A stretch of DNA of 64,000 nucleotides. Source: Diogma glabrata. Its lineage: Eukaryota > Arthropoda > Insecta > Diptera > Cylindrotomidae. Positions 1-11,126 of the stretch are shown here, piece after piece. Under the pieces are notes generated by a model, which searched no databases, was not told the origin of the DNA, and worked only from the letters and a program-made list of their open reading frames with translations. A program made the position numbers and the translations under genes. Location: positions 43,304,825-43,368,824 of the forward strand of contig OY856187.1 of assembly GCA_963693315.1 (NCBI GenBank), written 5' to 3'. How positions within the stretch are numbered: position 1 is the stretch's first letter; every line of letters begins with the position of its first letter.

Positions 1-300
1 ACGTCCGTGCGTATTAGTAGCTCAATGCGTATCACATCAACACTGTCGTTGGAGGCCATGTTGAGTTTGGCTCCTTTACATATACATGTAGACTACATGA
101 CTAAAAAGGCTGTTTACAGACTACATGCAGCAAGGAACGTGGGTTAACAGAGGGAAAACATGAGGTTATGTTCACATGCTTTATAGACTACGGACAGATT
201 ATCCGGAAATAGATATGTATAGTGAAGTCATGACCAAAGTATATAACTTTGATAAGCCCGCTTAGCTGTTCATCTTTTCCAGAGAAGAATGTAAGAGATT

Positions 301-519
301 TTGGTCCGGATGGTCCTCCAGCGAGATTTATGTTTTCTCTACAGATGGCTCACTTTGAATGGAAATGCAGGAGCTGGCGTGTACCTGAAATCAAATAATG
401 TCATAAATAGCAAAAACATTTCCGCTTGGACGGTTTTGCAAAGTTCTTCAAACGAATCCAAACGTCAATATGTCATCATTGAGATCAACAGCAACCTTGC
501 TTTTTCTATTAAGTATTAA
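301..519 (+). pseudogene. possible RNase H fragment of a retroelement (weak)
   Basis: A short open frame of 72 codons without a convincing start. The stretch just before residue 15, read in a neighbouring frame, gives TDGS, and this frame continues with LNGNAGAGVYL. Together these resemble the first strand of retroelement RNase H (TDGS followed by a G-x-G-VY segment). A frameshift would lie between the two parts near 345-355. No further RNase H motif is convincing downstream. This could equally be chance in AT-rich DNA; I treat it as a possible LINE or LTR-element relic only. Confidence 0.25.
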
Positions 520-2781
520 GTGTGTGAACTGAAACTGTGAATAATGTATTAGAAGTTGACTCAATTTGTAATTCCGGTTGCACAAGAGATTTGAGAATTT
601 TGTAGGTATTTTTACCTATAACGCTTAAGAGTCAATTTGTCTGTTGTGTCTTATCAATCGTATTTATCTCAAAGAATATGGATAATCTCGATTGAATTGA
701 TTTACTTAGACATCACTACTAAATCAAGCAATAAACAACACATAACCTCACAATCAGACAAATTTACAAAGGAACAATTTATCTATTGTTATAATTTATT
801 TATTATTTATTTATAAATTAACTGGTTGACCACTACAATAAAACTTAATTAGTTTTAATCATAAAAAATTGGCAACCAAAACGTTTCAAAGCATCAGCTG
901 TTTTTGTTTTCATAGCATAAAATTTATGACCAAACTTTTTATAGCTTAAAATATATCGCCAAATCCGCATTTACAGTGCACTCAAATAATTATTTAATAT
1001 CTAATTTGAAGTATTTCTTTTACCTACTTGCTTTTGCTTTGAATAAAGTTCGCACTCGCAATATAAAAAAACTTCCTAATCAACATCAGGGTGATGGGGC
1101 GCACAATTCAATTTTGGATAAAGAATATAGCCCTACAGCTCGGTAACTCATAATGTTAATAAACATAAAAAAGAAATGAAAATAAGCCAATTTAAATACC
1201 CCATGCTATAAACAAATTTAATGAAGCAAGGCCATACTTATTTTCCTTCAATCATATTTTCCCATATAATAATCATAATACAAATGCAATTTTTCAATAA
1301 AATATAATAATTATGGCAATCAAAACCGTTATCTTATTATTTCACCAATTACAACCAAAGTAATTAATAAACAAGCAAACAACAAAACACAGTAGAAGCA
1401 AAATATTATTCGCTGTAATAACTCCCAACCTTCTTCGTCTCGTTTAACTTATCGAGTTCCGAATTTCGCTTGTTTTTCCAAAAGTCAACCCACGATTTTA
1501 AAATGTTATTTTTATTTTAAAAGTGGTGTGTCCCAAAATATCAATCGTCACAATTTCACCATCATAAGAGGTATTAATTCCAACCTAAACGAGGTTCATC
1601 ACTACAATAAATAAAATAAACTTCTCCACTGACAAAGTTTTGAAATTGGATTTCGATAAATACAGGATACCTAGTTATGAATTGGAACATTCTTTTTATA
1701 ACAAACCCGGTGTCTATGTATTTGTTCGTGCATGCACTTTCATGTATGAGACTTAAGGCTTATGACTTTCATTCTAAGTACCATAATTATCTGGCATTGA
1801 AGATCTCCGATGTTCGTGGAACCGTGTTTATAATAGGAATATGCAGATTCTTAAACTTTACTCCATGTGGTTTTTTTTTTTGATAAGCTATCGTCCAACC
1901 TCGACAAAGTTAGCTTTTATGAAGAGACACCTTAAAAAAACGTTCGTATGTGTTGCCTGGGTGAGCGTATAACTCAAGCAAAATTTCAGAAATCACTTGT
2001 AACGTTATTTCTGAATGACATTCCCGTGACCAAATCAAAAGAGAAGGTGAACTTTTTGATTTGTATTTGCCCAAAAAACTCAAACATAATTTACCCTTAC
2101 TACTCTTCTACACGCATTTCCCCAAATGAAAATGAATCCAATTATTTTTCGGTGTAATATTGTACGAAAAATGCTTCGAAAACATCAACAAATTAACCTT
2201 AATTTTGTTTTCTGGTTTTAAAATCTCCACAATATTGAATTGAAACCTTCAAGACTAAATTTTTTTATTATTTTACTATGCTAAGTAAACTCTAGCTTGT
2301 AACCTTAAAACTTTATTTCGTTTTCGTAACAAAAAATTTTGTTAATGAACAAAATTTCATTCACATAAAATGATTTACTATAACTTTTGAAAACAGAAAA
2401 ATGTAAGAGTTGTGAAATACATTAAAGACTCGAATCAATAAATTCAACCCATCTGTGATAATTCCAAGAAACTTTATAAAAATATAAAATAATGTGGGTT
2501 TTGAAATGTGAATTACGGACATAATGATAAGCTTTTTTATCTACCTAATGTATTTTATATTTTTATAACGGTTTCGCTTTATCATGGATTTATACAAATG
2601 GTTTGAGGATTCAATAAAAAACTGTTTACAATCCACAATTGGAATTTCTATCCTTGATTTTAGTGAAGACGCAATATCCTTTTGAAATATGAACCGTTAA
2701 TTCTGATTTTTACTGAAAGAGGACAGCTTATTGTGAAGAAGAATATTTAAATCTGCAAATTTTTCTTTCGTGATACAAAAT
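520..2781. other. unassigned AT-rich sequence
   Basis: No gene, RNA or repeat structure that I can support. The open frames here are below 75 codons, lack recognisable motifs, and are expected by chance at this base composition. Confidence 0.5.
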
Positions 2782-4660
2782 CCCAAGCAACACAATAGGT
2801 GATTTTCAACTACAGTTTGGTGTAAATTTACCTAATTATGTAAAAATTACGTCGATTCAACCAGTTTTCTTGACTTTCAAATGAATTTTACTTATAGGTA
2901 GTTAATTAGGTTGATTATACGTATTTTTCGCCCAAAAAAATTATATCAAAATAATAGTAGAATTTAAGTCAAAACCAGCACACACCTATACCTAATTTTT
3001 ACCTAAAATCAACCTCAAAGTCAATTTTATTTTGAACACGTAATTTAGTCGCAAAATGAGGAGAGTTTTACCACATTTTTCACCTATTTTCAACCTCAAA
3101 TAACATTTTTTCGAAGTTGAAAAACAAGGAAAATCACACCTAATTTTACCTAATTTTCCACTTCATAGTAAGCTTAAGTCTTGTAAGGTAATTTATAATC
3201 AAATATTTGGTAGAAAATAACTTAAAAACTAATCTATAAGTCGATTATACCAAAAATACTCTTTTTTTTGTCGACCTCATTTTCGAAAATTAGTAAAAAT
3301 TTACTTAAATAAGAAATAAGTTACCTATTTAAAGGATGCAATTTAACAAAAAAAAATTATACGTAATATCTTGTTGCTGTAATTACAAAAATTGGGAAAA
3401 ACATTTTTTTGAAGGATGATGTACAATTTTGTTTGATGCAATTTTTGTAAATTTAATTTGAATTTACATATTAGATAGAATTATTATTAATTATTAACAG
3501 ATTAAACCAAAGTTATTTAGTAAATAATGAAACTGAGTAATTATTCATTATTTGTACCGTTAATAAAATTATCGACTAAAGATTAAATAATTATAAGATT
3601 TTCATATATATTTGGGTTATATTTATTTTTCTATAATGAAACACATATTGGGTTTAGAAAGAAATTCAATAGACAATGGAAAATTAAATCTCCATAAAAA
3701 AGTTTAATTGAATATGCCATTATACTTTTGCAATTAGCAGCAACAATACTTAAATTTTTATACAAAACGATGCTGGTGTACCAATAGGTAGAAATTCACT
3801 AAAATAGAACGCGTAGAAATTCAAATGCAACCAATTTGGTAGAATGTTACAAGTTTAAGTAGAAATTTCTTAAATAAAAGATTGCGACCTAATTTAGGTT
3901 AATGTCAACCTAAAATTAAGAAAAATTTTCTTTAAAGTCGAAAAATTATGTGAAATTTACTTTAAAGTAGATTTTGCTTAGTCCGCCATATTCAAACTTA
4001 TTTTTGTTTAAAGTATTACTCCGCCATATTGTTATGTAAGTGAGATTTTTGGTAAAAGAAAATTATTTTCAAAGAAATGAAAAAAATATATTTTTGTATT
4101 ATTTATTTTTTTTGAAGCCCATTAATATTTTGAGAAGTACAATCCTAAAGTTTATCAATAATATTTTTTTCGTTACAAAAATTCATTTTTAAACCATTTT
4201 ATTGCGAAATATAAAATTAAAATTTATTATAAATTATATATTAAAAGAAAATTACTTTTTTTCATCTTTTTCGAATTTGACATGTGATGCCCAAATACAT
4301 ATTATTTTATAATTGGTAAAAGAGAAGATAAAATTTCTTATAATATTACCTAGTTGGTAACTTACAACTAATTAGGTTGAAAATAGGTGCAAAGCAACCT
4401 AAATCGACGTCGATTTGACGTGGAATCTTCCTAAATTAGGGAGAAATTTACTTAAATAGGTAGAAAAAGTAGGAAGAAAAATACCTAAATAGAATATTTT
4501 ACCCCTAAAATTACGTCGAATCGACGTCGAATTTTTCCCCACATTGGTCGATTCGATGTCGATTCGATGTAATTTTACATCTCATTATTAAGGTTTTATA
4601 ACTTTAAAGTCGAATTTTAATTACAATGTTACCAATTTTCAACTTATTTTGTTGCTTGGG
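2782..4660. mobile_element. non-autonomous DNA element with CCCAAGCAAC termini
   Basis: The left end reads CCCAAGCAACACAATAGGT and the right end is its near-perfect inverse (AACTTATTTTGTTGCTTGGG), giving terminal inverted repeats of roughly 17-20 bp around a 1,879-bp body. An AT dinucleotide flanks both ends and may be a 2-bp target duplication, although chance cannot be excluded. The interior has no coding capacity. It is dominated by degenerate repeats of short words such as ACCTAATTTT, AATTTACTTAAAT and GTCGATTCGACG on both strands, as in MITE-like elements that spread using another element's transposase. I cannot assign the superfamily. Confidence 0.6.
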
Positions 4661-5957
4661 ATGTTAGTCTGTACATATATTGCATTTAAAGAATAAAAAA
4701 CTATGAGGCTCAAGAATAAAAAACTATAAGCCCTATAAAGTATAAATTGGTTGACCAACAAACATTTGATGAATTTGAAATAATTTAACAGCAAACACTG
4801 TAATAAACACCTCAATCTATAACAACTTATTTTAGAAAAAATACTGTTAAAAACGTTTGACCTTAATCCAGTATCCTATTAATTTTATCTTTTTTTGTAC
4901 AAAAGACAAAATAATAAAAATATTAAATTAAAAATAATTGTCTGAAAATAAATCCAAATATAACAGATCATTTATAAAATAAATCACCAAGGAAATAAAC
5001 AATTTTGAAATTTTCCGTTACATCCAACCTTTATCAGTAACGTAAAATTAGCAGAGCGTTAAATGTATGAAACAGAAAAGAAAATCAACGACTAATAAAA
5101 ATTGAAGGATACAAAAAAAAGCATAACTGAAAAAACGCTTTTATAACCGAACAATATGATATAAATACGAATGATATTGTTTGATTATGGTTGTGGTTAG
5201 AAGCTTTATATGTATATAGAAGGGCATGTCAAGAAAGAAAACCAGTAATATATTATAAATGAAATAACAAAACGATGTTGTATGATGGGAATGTGATATC
5301 ATGGAAAAGATAAATGAGTTGTGTTCAGTGTTTAATTTAATAGACTTTTTGCTTTAATTCGAAATAATGTTTGCCTGAAGGATCTTACGTTGCAATTTAA
5401 CCGAAAGAAAAACTATTCAGTTTTTAAATTCTGTTTTTCAAAAGCTACATCTGTCTGCAATAACATAATTTATTTATTATTTTATTTATTTATTTATTTA
5501 TATCTTTTCATATTCCCTTATAATTACAACATATTAAATTACAATTTTATAACAATTTTAAATTTAGAACAAAAACAATTAACATTTAGAAAAAAATTAA
5601 TATAAAATTGATTATAACATAATTAAAGAAAAAGGGAATGAAAATTAGGAAATTTCTTTGATCTAAAATTTAAATATTGATGTATAATTTAAATATTGAA
5701 AACTGGATTTTGTATTTTTACTTCACAACAATTGAAAATTGTGTAAAGTTATGTAATTGGCCGAAAAAAGAATCATACATACCACAAATTGTATATTATC
5801 GTTTGTTTTGTTATATCTAAATATTGGGTGGATGGGTGGGTGGATGCTTGGTTGTTGTTTGGGTGACAAAAACGTATGGTTTCTTGATGAATATTTGGTA
5901 TATGGTCTGGTTTGAATTGAAAACGGAAGATCTAGAATCGATTAAAAATTAAACAAA
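4661..5957. other. unassigned AT-rich sequence
   Basis: No gene recognised. Contains a short (TTTA)n run near 5,470-5,505 and a G-rich GGGTGGATGGGTGGGTGGATG-like stretch near 5,825. Both look like simple-sequence DNA. Confidence 0.5.
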
Positions 5958-6177
5958 ATGGCGAGGAGTCTTCCCTCGCCTGTTTATATGGCTTTAGTAC
6001 GGTTTCTAATATATCTGGATTCCTACGGTTACAAAGTTTTTTCTAATAGTTCTTACGGTGTTTATCCCTACCATAACCAACAGTTACAAATCGATTTTCA
6101 TGAAACGTTGGTTTATTGTGAGCATACAGACTTTGATTACTTCATAAATTTTGATGAAACTTTGACAAAAGATGAAG
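5958..6177 (+). CDS. possible first coding exon of an unknown host gene
   Basis: ATG lies in a favourable context (AACAAAATGG) and opens about 73 codons rich in Tyr, Phe and acidic residues, with no recognised domain. The frame ends at a TAG two codons later, but the sequence AAG|GTTAGT at 6175-6183 fits a splice donor, so the open stretch could be an exon rather than a whole gene. The composition (many C/G-ending codons, varied residues) differs from the poly-Lys/Asn/Ile chance frames around it. No downstream exon was identified. It may also be a chance frame. Confidence 0.3.
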
Positions 6178-6760
6178 GTTAGTATGACCAAAAAGTGGAT
6201 AGTTTTTGGACGGTGTTTGGATAATTGGTTGAAGGCCGCCCGAGCAACTGTTTATTTTAAACTTTAATAACATCGTCTCCTGATACCTAATTTCCATTGA
6301 ACTTGGTAAATATGCTTAAGGCATGTTTGTTACAATCGAGCTGCAGCTGGTAAGAAAAATCCTAAAAATAAAATGAAATCAACATATTATGTGTCTTACT
6401 GAAATGACACTTATCTGGCATTTCATCATCAAAAGCTTATTGTATAGAAACAATTCGTAAATCAGGAACGGTAAAAATTTTGATATTATCGAATCGGAAA
6501 CTAAGTAATAAAAAAAGTATTATTATTTCAACTTCCCTGATTCTTCACAATCGTTGGTTGTAGTTATCACTGTGGATTTGTTGTAATCTACATTAAATAT
6601 AACAAAATTATTTTGCATTATAGTTCCTTTAAAAAATTGAAGGACAGGTTTTTTTGGTATTAAAATAGGGTTTGTTGTTTTAGTCTGCATGAATTTAAAA
6701 ATAGATTTAATAAGGTAATATAAAAATATTGAAAACCTAACAAAAGAAAAATTAGGTAAA
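6178..6760. other. unassigned sequence left of the foldback element
   Basis: Nothing recognised. A minus-strand frame at 6523-6783 runs into the foldback end and has no coding features. Confidence 0.4.
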
Positions 6761-7892
6761 ATATGGAGGGGCTGAAATCTCACAGCTCTGAGATACCAAG
6801 ACTTCGGTCTGGGTTAAGGATTTTGATATAGTTTTCGGCAAAAAACTTTTATGAGGACACGGTTTTTAGTTTTGGGCAGCGATGTACATCAAACATAACT
6901 CTTTGTTAAAGTACAAGTATTTTTTATCTCTGTTTAAAAATTTATTACAAAACTAACACGCAACATCAATACATTGCCGGAAAATTATAATCAAAATTCC
7001 AAAAATATTGTTAAATTAAATAAAATCAAACTTTTTCAAAATGCCAAAAATATTCCAAAAATTAGAATAAAATCAAATATTTAAACTTTTTCTAAATTCC
7101 AATAATATTTCAAAAATTCTTAAAAATTCAAACTTTTTCCAAAATTCCCAAAATGTTGCCAAAATTATTACAAAATCAAGAATTGAAACTTTTTTCAAAA
7201 TTCCAAATATTATAATAGTATCAAAAATTAAAATTATTTCAAAATTCTAAAAATATTTCAAAAATTCTTACAAAATCAAAATTAAAACTTTTGCCGAAAT
7301 TCTAAATATATTGCAAAAATTATTATCAAATCAAAAATACAAACTTTTTCAAAATTCCAAAAATATTTCAAAAACTATAACAAATTCAAAAATTTCCATG
7401 TCCAATTTCATTTTAAATTACATTTACGTCATAAAAACAGCTACATTTTTTTTCCCAAAAAATTGGCTAAAAAATTAAATGAAATCAATTTTTGACATAC
7501 TTGACATTATTTTTTGACAAACTTATAATGCCATAATTCTCTATAATAATAATAAATTATCATGTCATACGAACTATTAATTTTATTTTTTTCTAAAAAA
7601 ATTGGATAAAAAATAAATAAAAACCTTTCTTTTGACACACTTGACAACATTTTTTGACAAACTTATAATGCCATAATTCTCAATAATAATAATAAAATTT
7701 CATTTCAAACAAACACTTTTATTTTTTTTGCAAAATATTAGGTAAAAACTAAGTAAAAATCTTTTGACACACTTGACAACATTTTTTTGACAAACTTATA
7801 ATGCCATAATTCTCAATAATAATAATTAAATTTCATTTCAAACAAACAATTTTATTTTTTCCAAAAAATTGGGTAAAAAAATAAATAAAAAT
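6761..7892 (+). repeat. foldback arm A, outer part
   Basis: Outer 1.1 kb of the left foldback arm: unique end, degenerate AAAATTCCAAAAATATT array (about 6,960-7,390), then several tandem units with the words TTGACACACTTGAC and ACTTATAATGCCATAATTCT (about 7,490-7,890). Matches 21,316-22,400 in the same orientation and 16,790-18,014 inverted. The arm breaks off mid-unit at the PLE insertion. Confidence 0.8.
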
Positions 7893-8063
7893 TTATTGGT
7901 TTTCGTCCCAGACTTGGGCATCAGATTTATGGTCAATTTTCTTGTATGTGAGTTATTTAAAAAACATTTTTTGTTTCTTTAGGCAACTATATTTCGCCAA
8001 TTTTTTGTTGGCATCATCAGGTTTTAATAAATATTTTAGAAATCTACAAAGTAAATATAAAAC
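7893..8063 (+). repeat. PLE terminal inverted arm, left
   Basis: About 170 bp that recur inverted at 15337-15508 with few differences. The minus strand contains CTGATGA, a GCCAA/TTGGC stem and GAAA in hammerhead order. The open frame across it (7942-8145) is not a gene: the same frame appears in the other arm only because the DNA is repeated. Confidence 0.8.
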
Positions 8064-8157
8064 CAAAGGTCGACAAAGGTCGATAAGGCTTAAAGTCTTA
8101 AAAACAAAAATAAAAATCATACAAATTACCACGGATAAGGTATAAACTAAAGAAATT

Positions 8158-10338
8158 ATGGGATTCTACGAAGAGATAAAAAACCGATATGGTGAACATA
8201 TCAAAACATTATTTAAAACATATCACAATAACAGCAATAGAATCACTAGATTAAAAACGGACACAAAGCTTTTAATTCAATGTAGACGACAAAACATCTC
8301 ACCAAGATTTTTGACAGATAAAACAAACCATTTATTTTCATCTTTACATTTACAATATAGCAAAAGCCGAAGACTGAAGATTACTCTCAAACAAAAACTA
8401 CTCAACTTAACCATACGAAACACATTTGAAAAAATAAACAATTATAGCTCAATTTTAAGATCAATTAGACAAATACTAGCTTCCGAAATAGATCTTAACA
8501 TACTTCAACAATTCTACAAAGCACAGCATCAATCGCAAAGGATTCTTAAAATTCAACACAACCAGATCTTAGAACAAAAATATCAAAAATTACTAAGCCA
8601 ACAAACATATGATCTAAAGGATAATCCGGATTGGTTCGTTAATCTTACTGAAAAACGGATACCAGCTGAGGTTGAATCCATCTTATCATATGGCCCAAAA
8701 TTTGCAATAAAATACCAAACGGATCAATTTCCACTATTTGACTGCATTGCCGATATTGAAAACATAATCAGTCAGTCGGATGATATACGAAATGACATCA
8801 GGGAAAAAATCGGAAAACATTTAAACTCACACACAAAGCACAAAAAACCCTCTCCAAATGACATAGTTCTCCAACAAAAATTGCAACTAACAAAACAATT
8901 TCTTAAAACCAATAAAGATATTATTATAATAGAAGCAGATAAAGGAAATACCACAATAGCAATGAAACGCACAGACTACATTGAAATAATTAGCAATATT
9001 GTAGAAAATCCATTAAATTACAACAAACTTATCACAGATCCAACAACAAAACTCCAACAAAGAAACAATACATTAGTAAAAATTCTCTACAAACATAAGC
9101 AGATTGATGAACATACAAAACGAAGACTTATGACATATATAGCAAAACCACCTTGTTGCTATGCAACTATGAAACTGCATAAGCCTAATAACGATGTACG
9201 TTTAATTATATCAAGTATTGATAGCCCATCGTACTACCTTTCGAAACATCTTAATGAAATTCTAAAAACAATAGACCCAGATAACCCATACAACATAAAG
9301 AATTCTTTTGATCTAAAAAGACAACTATCAACAATAGAAATATCCCATGATGAACTAATTGCGTCGTTTGATGTAATATCAATGTACGAAAGAATTCCAC
9401 CTAATTTAGTATATGAAGCGATAGAAAAGCGGTGGCCAATCATCCAACAAAAAACAAAAATACCGAAACCAATGTTTATAAACTTAATAAAATTCTGCAC
9501 TCAGGACACATCATATTTTAAATTTAATGAAAACTACTATGCACAAAAATCAGGTTTGACAATTGGAGGATGTGTCTCAACAATACTAGCGGACTTTGTA
9601 TTAACAGACATAATTAAAGAATCAATATCGCAAATCTCATATGATACAAAACTACTAGTAAAATATGTAGATGATATACTCCTGATTGTTCCCAAAGAAG
9701 AATTAGAAGTTACATATACAATTTTTAACAGCATCAATAAAAATATAAAATTCACCATGGAGGTTGAAAATAATGGAAAACTTCCTTATTTGGACATAGA
9801 GCTAATACGGAACACTTCTCCACAAATTGAAACAACTTTCTTTCAAAAACCAACAAATACAGGTAGAATCATAAATTACAGGTCTGCACATCTCCATTTT
9901 CAAAAAATCAATACCGCAAAATCATTAATAAATAGAATTTTAACACTATCTTCAACGGAATATTGGCCTGAAAACACAACTTTAGCACAAAACTTGCTAG
10001 AAAAAAACAACTATCCTAGACAACTAATCATAAATATACTAAAAAGTACAAAAAAACAAATATTACAAAAAACACAAAGACAAATTCAGCCATCACCGTC
10101 AAACGCACCAACCGCACAAAATACAACTAAATATATTGGATGCACTTATCATCAAGGTTTATCTGAGAAAATAGCAAAAGTTATAACTACGGTAGATAAA
10201 CATATCAAACTAGGTTACAAGACACAAAACAATATTAGAACTATTTTACCATCATTAAAAGATGTTAAAAAGAAAGTAGACAATGATGGGGTTGTTTACC
10301 GCATAAATTGCACAGAAATTGTGAAACCATCTACATAG
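8158..10338 (+). CDS. PLE reverse transcriptase, N-terminal frame of RT-endonuclease
   Basis: 726 codons, open throughout. Reverse transcriptase of the Penelope group, which is related to telomerase: it copies element RNA at a nick made by the fused endonuclease. Visible motifs in order: DKGNTTIAMKRTDY (about 260-275); a KLHKP-x-RLIIS segment (about 340); motif A SFDVISMYERIP (about 403-415); motif B SGLTIGGCVS (about 464-474); motif C KYVDDILLIV (about 500-510); LPYLDIELI (about 540); and the PLE-type linker LSEKIAKVI with GVVYRINC just before the end. The frame stops at TAG inside what should be the start of the GIY-YIG domain, because of a frameshift. Start chosen at the first ATG after the direct repeat. 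The RT part looks functional; the fusion is broken. Confidence 0.9.
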   Translation: MGFYEEIKNRYGEHIKTLFKTYHNNSNRITRLKTDTKLLIQCRRQNISPRFLTDKTNHLFSSLHLQYSKSRRLKITLKQKLLNLTIRNTFEKINNYSSILRSIRQILASEIDLNILQQFYKAQHQSQRILKIQHNQILEQKYQKLLSQQTYDLKDNPDWFVNLTEKRIPAEVESILSYGPKFAIKYQTDQFPLFDCIADIENIISQSDDIRNDIREKIGKHLNSHTKHKKPSPNDIVLQQKLQLTKQFLKTNKDIIIIEADKGNTTIAMKRTDYIEIISNIVENPLNYNKLITDPTTKLQQRNNTLVKILYKHKQIDEHTKRRLMTYIAKPPCCYATMKLHKPNNDVRLIISSIDSPSYYLSKHLNEILKTIDPDNPYNIKNSFDLKRQLSTIEISHDELIASFDVISMYERIPPNLVYEAIEKRWPIIQQKTKIPKPMFINLIKFCTQDTSYFKFNENYYAQKSGLTIGGCVSTILADFVLTDIIKESISQISYDTKLLVKYVDDILLIVPKEELEVTYTIFNSINKNIKFTMEVENNGKLPYLDIELIRNTSPQIETTFFQKPTNTGRIINYRSAHLHFQKINTAKSLINRILTLSSTEYWPENTTLAQNLLEKNNYPRQLIINILKSTKKQILQKTQRQIQPSPSNAPTAQNTTKYIGCTYHQGLSEKIAKVITTVDKHIKLGYKTQNNIRTILPSLKDVKKKVDNDGVVYRINCTEIVKPST

Positions 10339-10622
10339 GACATACGGGACAAATACTGAAAAACCGGATGAAGCAACACAAACACGACATCTCCAAAAAA
10401 CACCTAATAACCGATCATAGCACAATGGTTACAGTACACGCAAATGAAACAGGACACAACTTCAACACAGATGAACCAATAATTCTGGATAAAGAAAAAA
10501 ACTACAATAAACGACTAATTAAAGAAATGTTGCACATAAAAACCAATAAACATACATGCAACAAACGATCAGATGTAGAGAATTTATCTCCACTCTACAC
10601 ACCTTTGATTAAACAAAAATGA
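10308..10622 (+). pseudogene. PLE GIY-YIG endonuclease domain, frameshifted from RT
   Basis: The C-terminal part of the PLE protein in another frame. After NCE it shows TIYIGHTGQILKNRMKQHK, the second half of a GIY-YIG nuclease (IYIG, then the conserved Arg and Lys/His). The first half (GVVYRI) sits at the end of the RT frame. The expected Cys-x2-Cys at the junction is split between frames: NC in the RT frame near 10,305 and NC in this one near 10,319. A one-base loss or two-base gain around 10,309-10,318 explains this. There is no real start codon here (TTG). The domain runs to a natural stop at 10,622, so nothing else seems missing. Confidence 0.8.
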
Positions 10623-10707
10623 AATAGCATATTAAAATAATTGATATCAGCATCTAAATGTTTTTTCCTTTTCTTCCTCTGTCTCATTTCTTCTGAATAT
10701 TATTTTA

Positions 10708-11126
10708 ACTAGGAGGGCCCGGCGTGCTTCGCTACGCTTATAAATAAAGTTTTTGCGTAGACATTTTGTTGACGTAGAAGCAATGATTTCAAAAAGTGGT
10801 AATGAGAAATGCTACCATATAATTTTTAATTTTTCTTTTTAAATATATGAATGAAAAATAATCAGAACTCTAGCTGATCAGTTGGGATATATGAAAAATT
10901 AGCGATCAAATAAGTTTTCAAGTAAGCTTCGCTAATTTTTCATATATCCGAACTGATCAGCTAGAGTTCTGATTATTTTTCATTCATATATTTAAAAAGA
11001 AAAATTAAAAATTATATGGTAGCATTTCTCATTACCACTTTTTGAAATCATTGCTTCTACGTCAACAAAATGTCTACGCAAAAACTTTATTTATAAGCGT
11101 AGCGAAGCACGCCGGGCCCTCCTAGT
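10708..11126. repeat. palindrome of two head-to-head Helitron 3' ends
   Basis: Two 198-bp arms (10708-10905 and 10929-11126) are inverted copies with about one mismatch, separated by 23 bp. The outer end of each arm, read outward, is a textbook Helitron 3' terminus: GCGTAGCGAAGCACGC (stem GCGT/ACGC), a short CGGGCCCTC spacer, then CTAGT, followed by T as expected for insertion between A and T. The left terminus matches the orientation of the Helitron gene to its right and probably is that element's own 3' end. The right terminus points the other way and cuts the helicase frame. Confidence 0.85.

Noticed and set aside
6960..7400. Regularly spaced AT-rich repeats considered as a CRISPR array
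   Set aside because: The sequence is eukaryotic, the units are degenerate and without unique spacers; they are the foldback satellite.
7942..8145. 67-codon frame repeated at 15202-15456
   Set aside because: It lies in the PLE inverted arms; the two frames match only because the DNA is repeated, and they diverge at the arm boundary.
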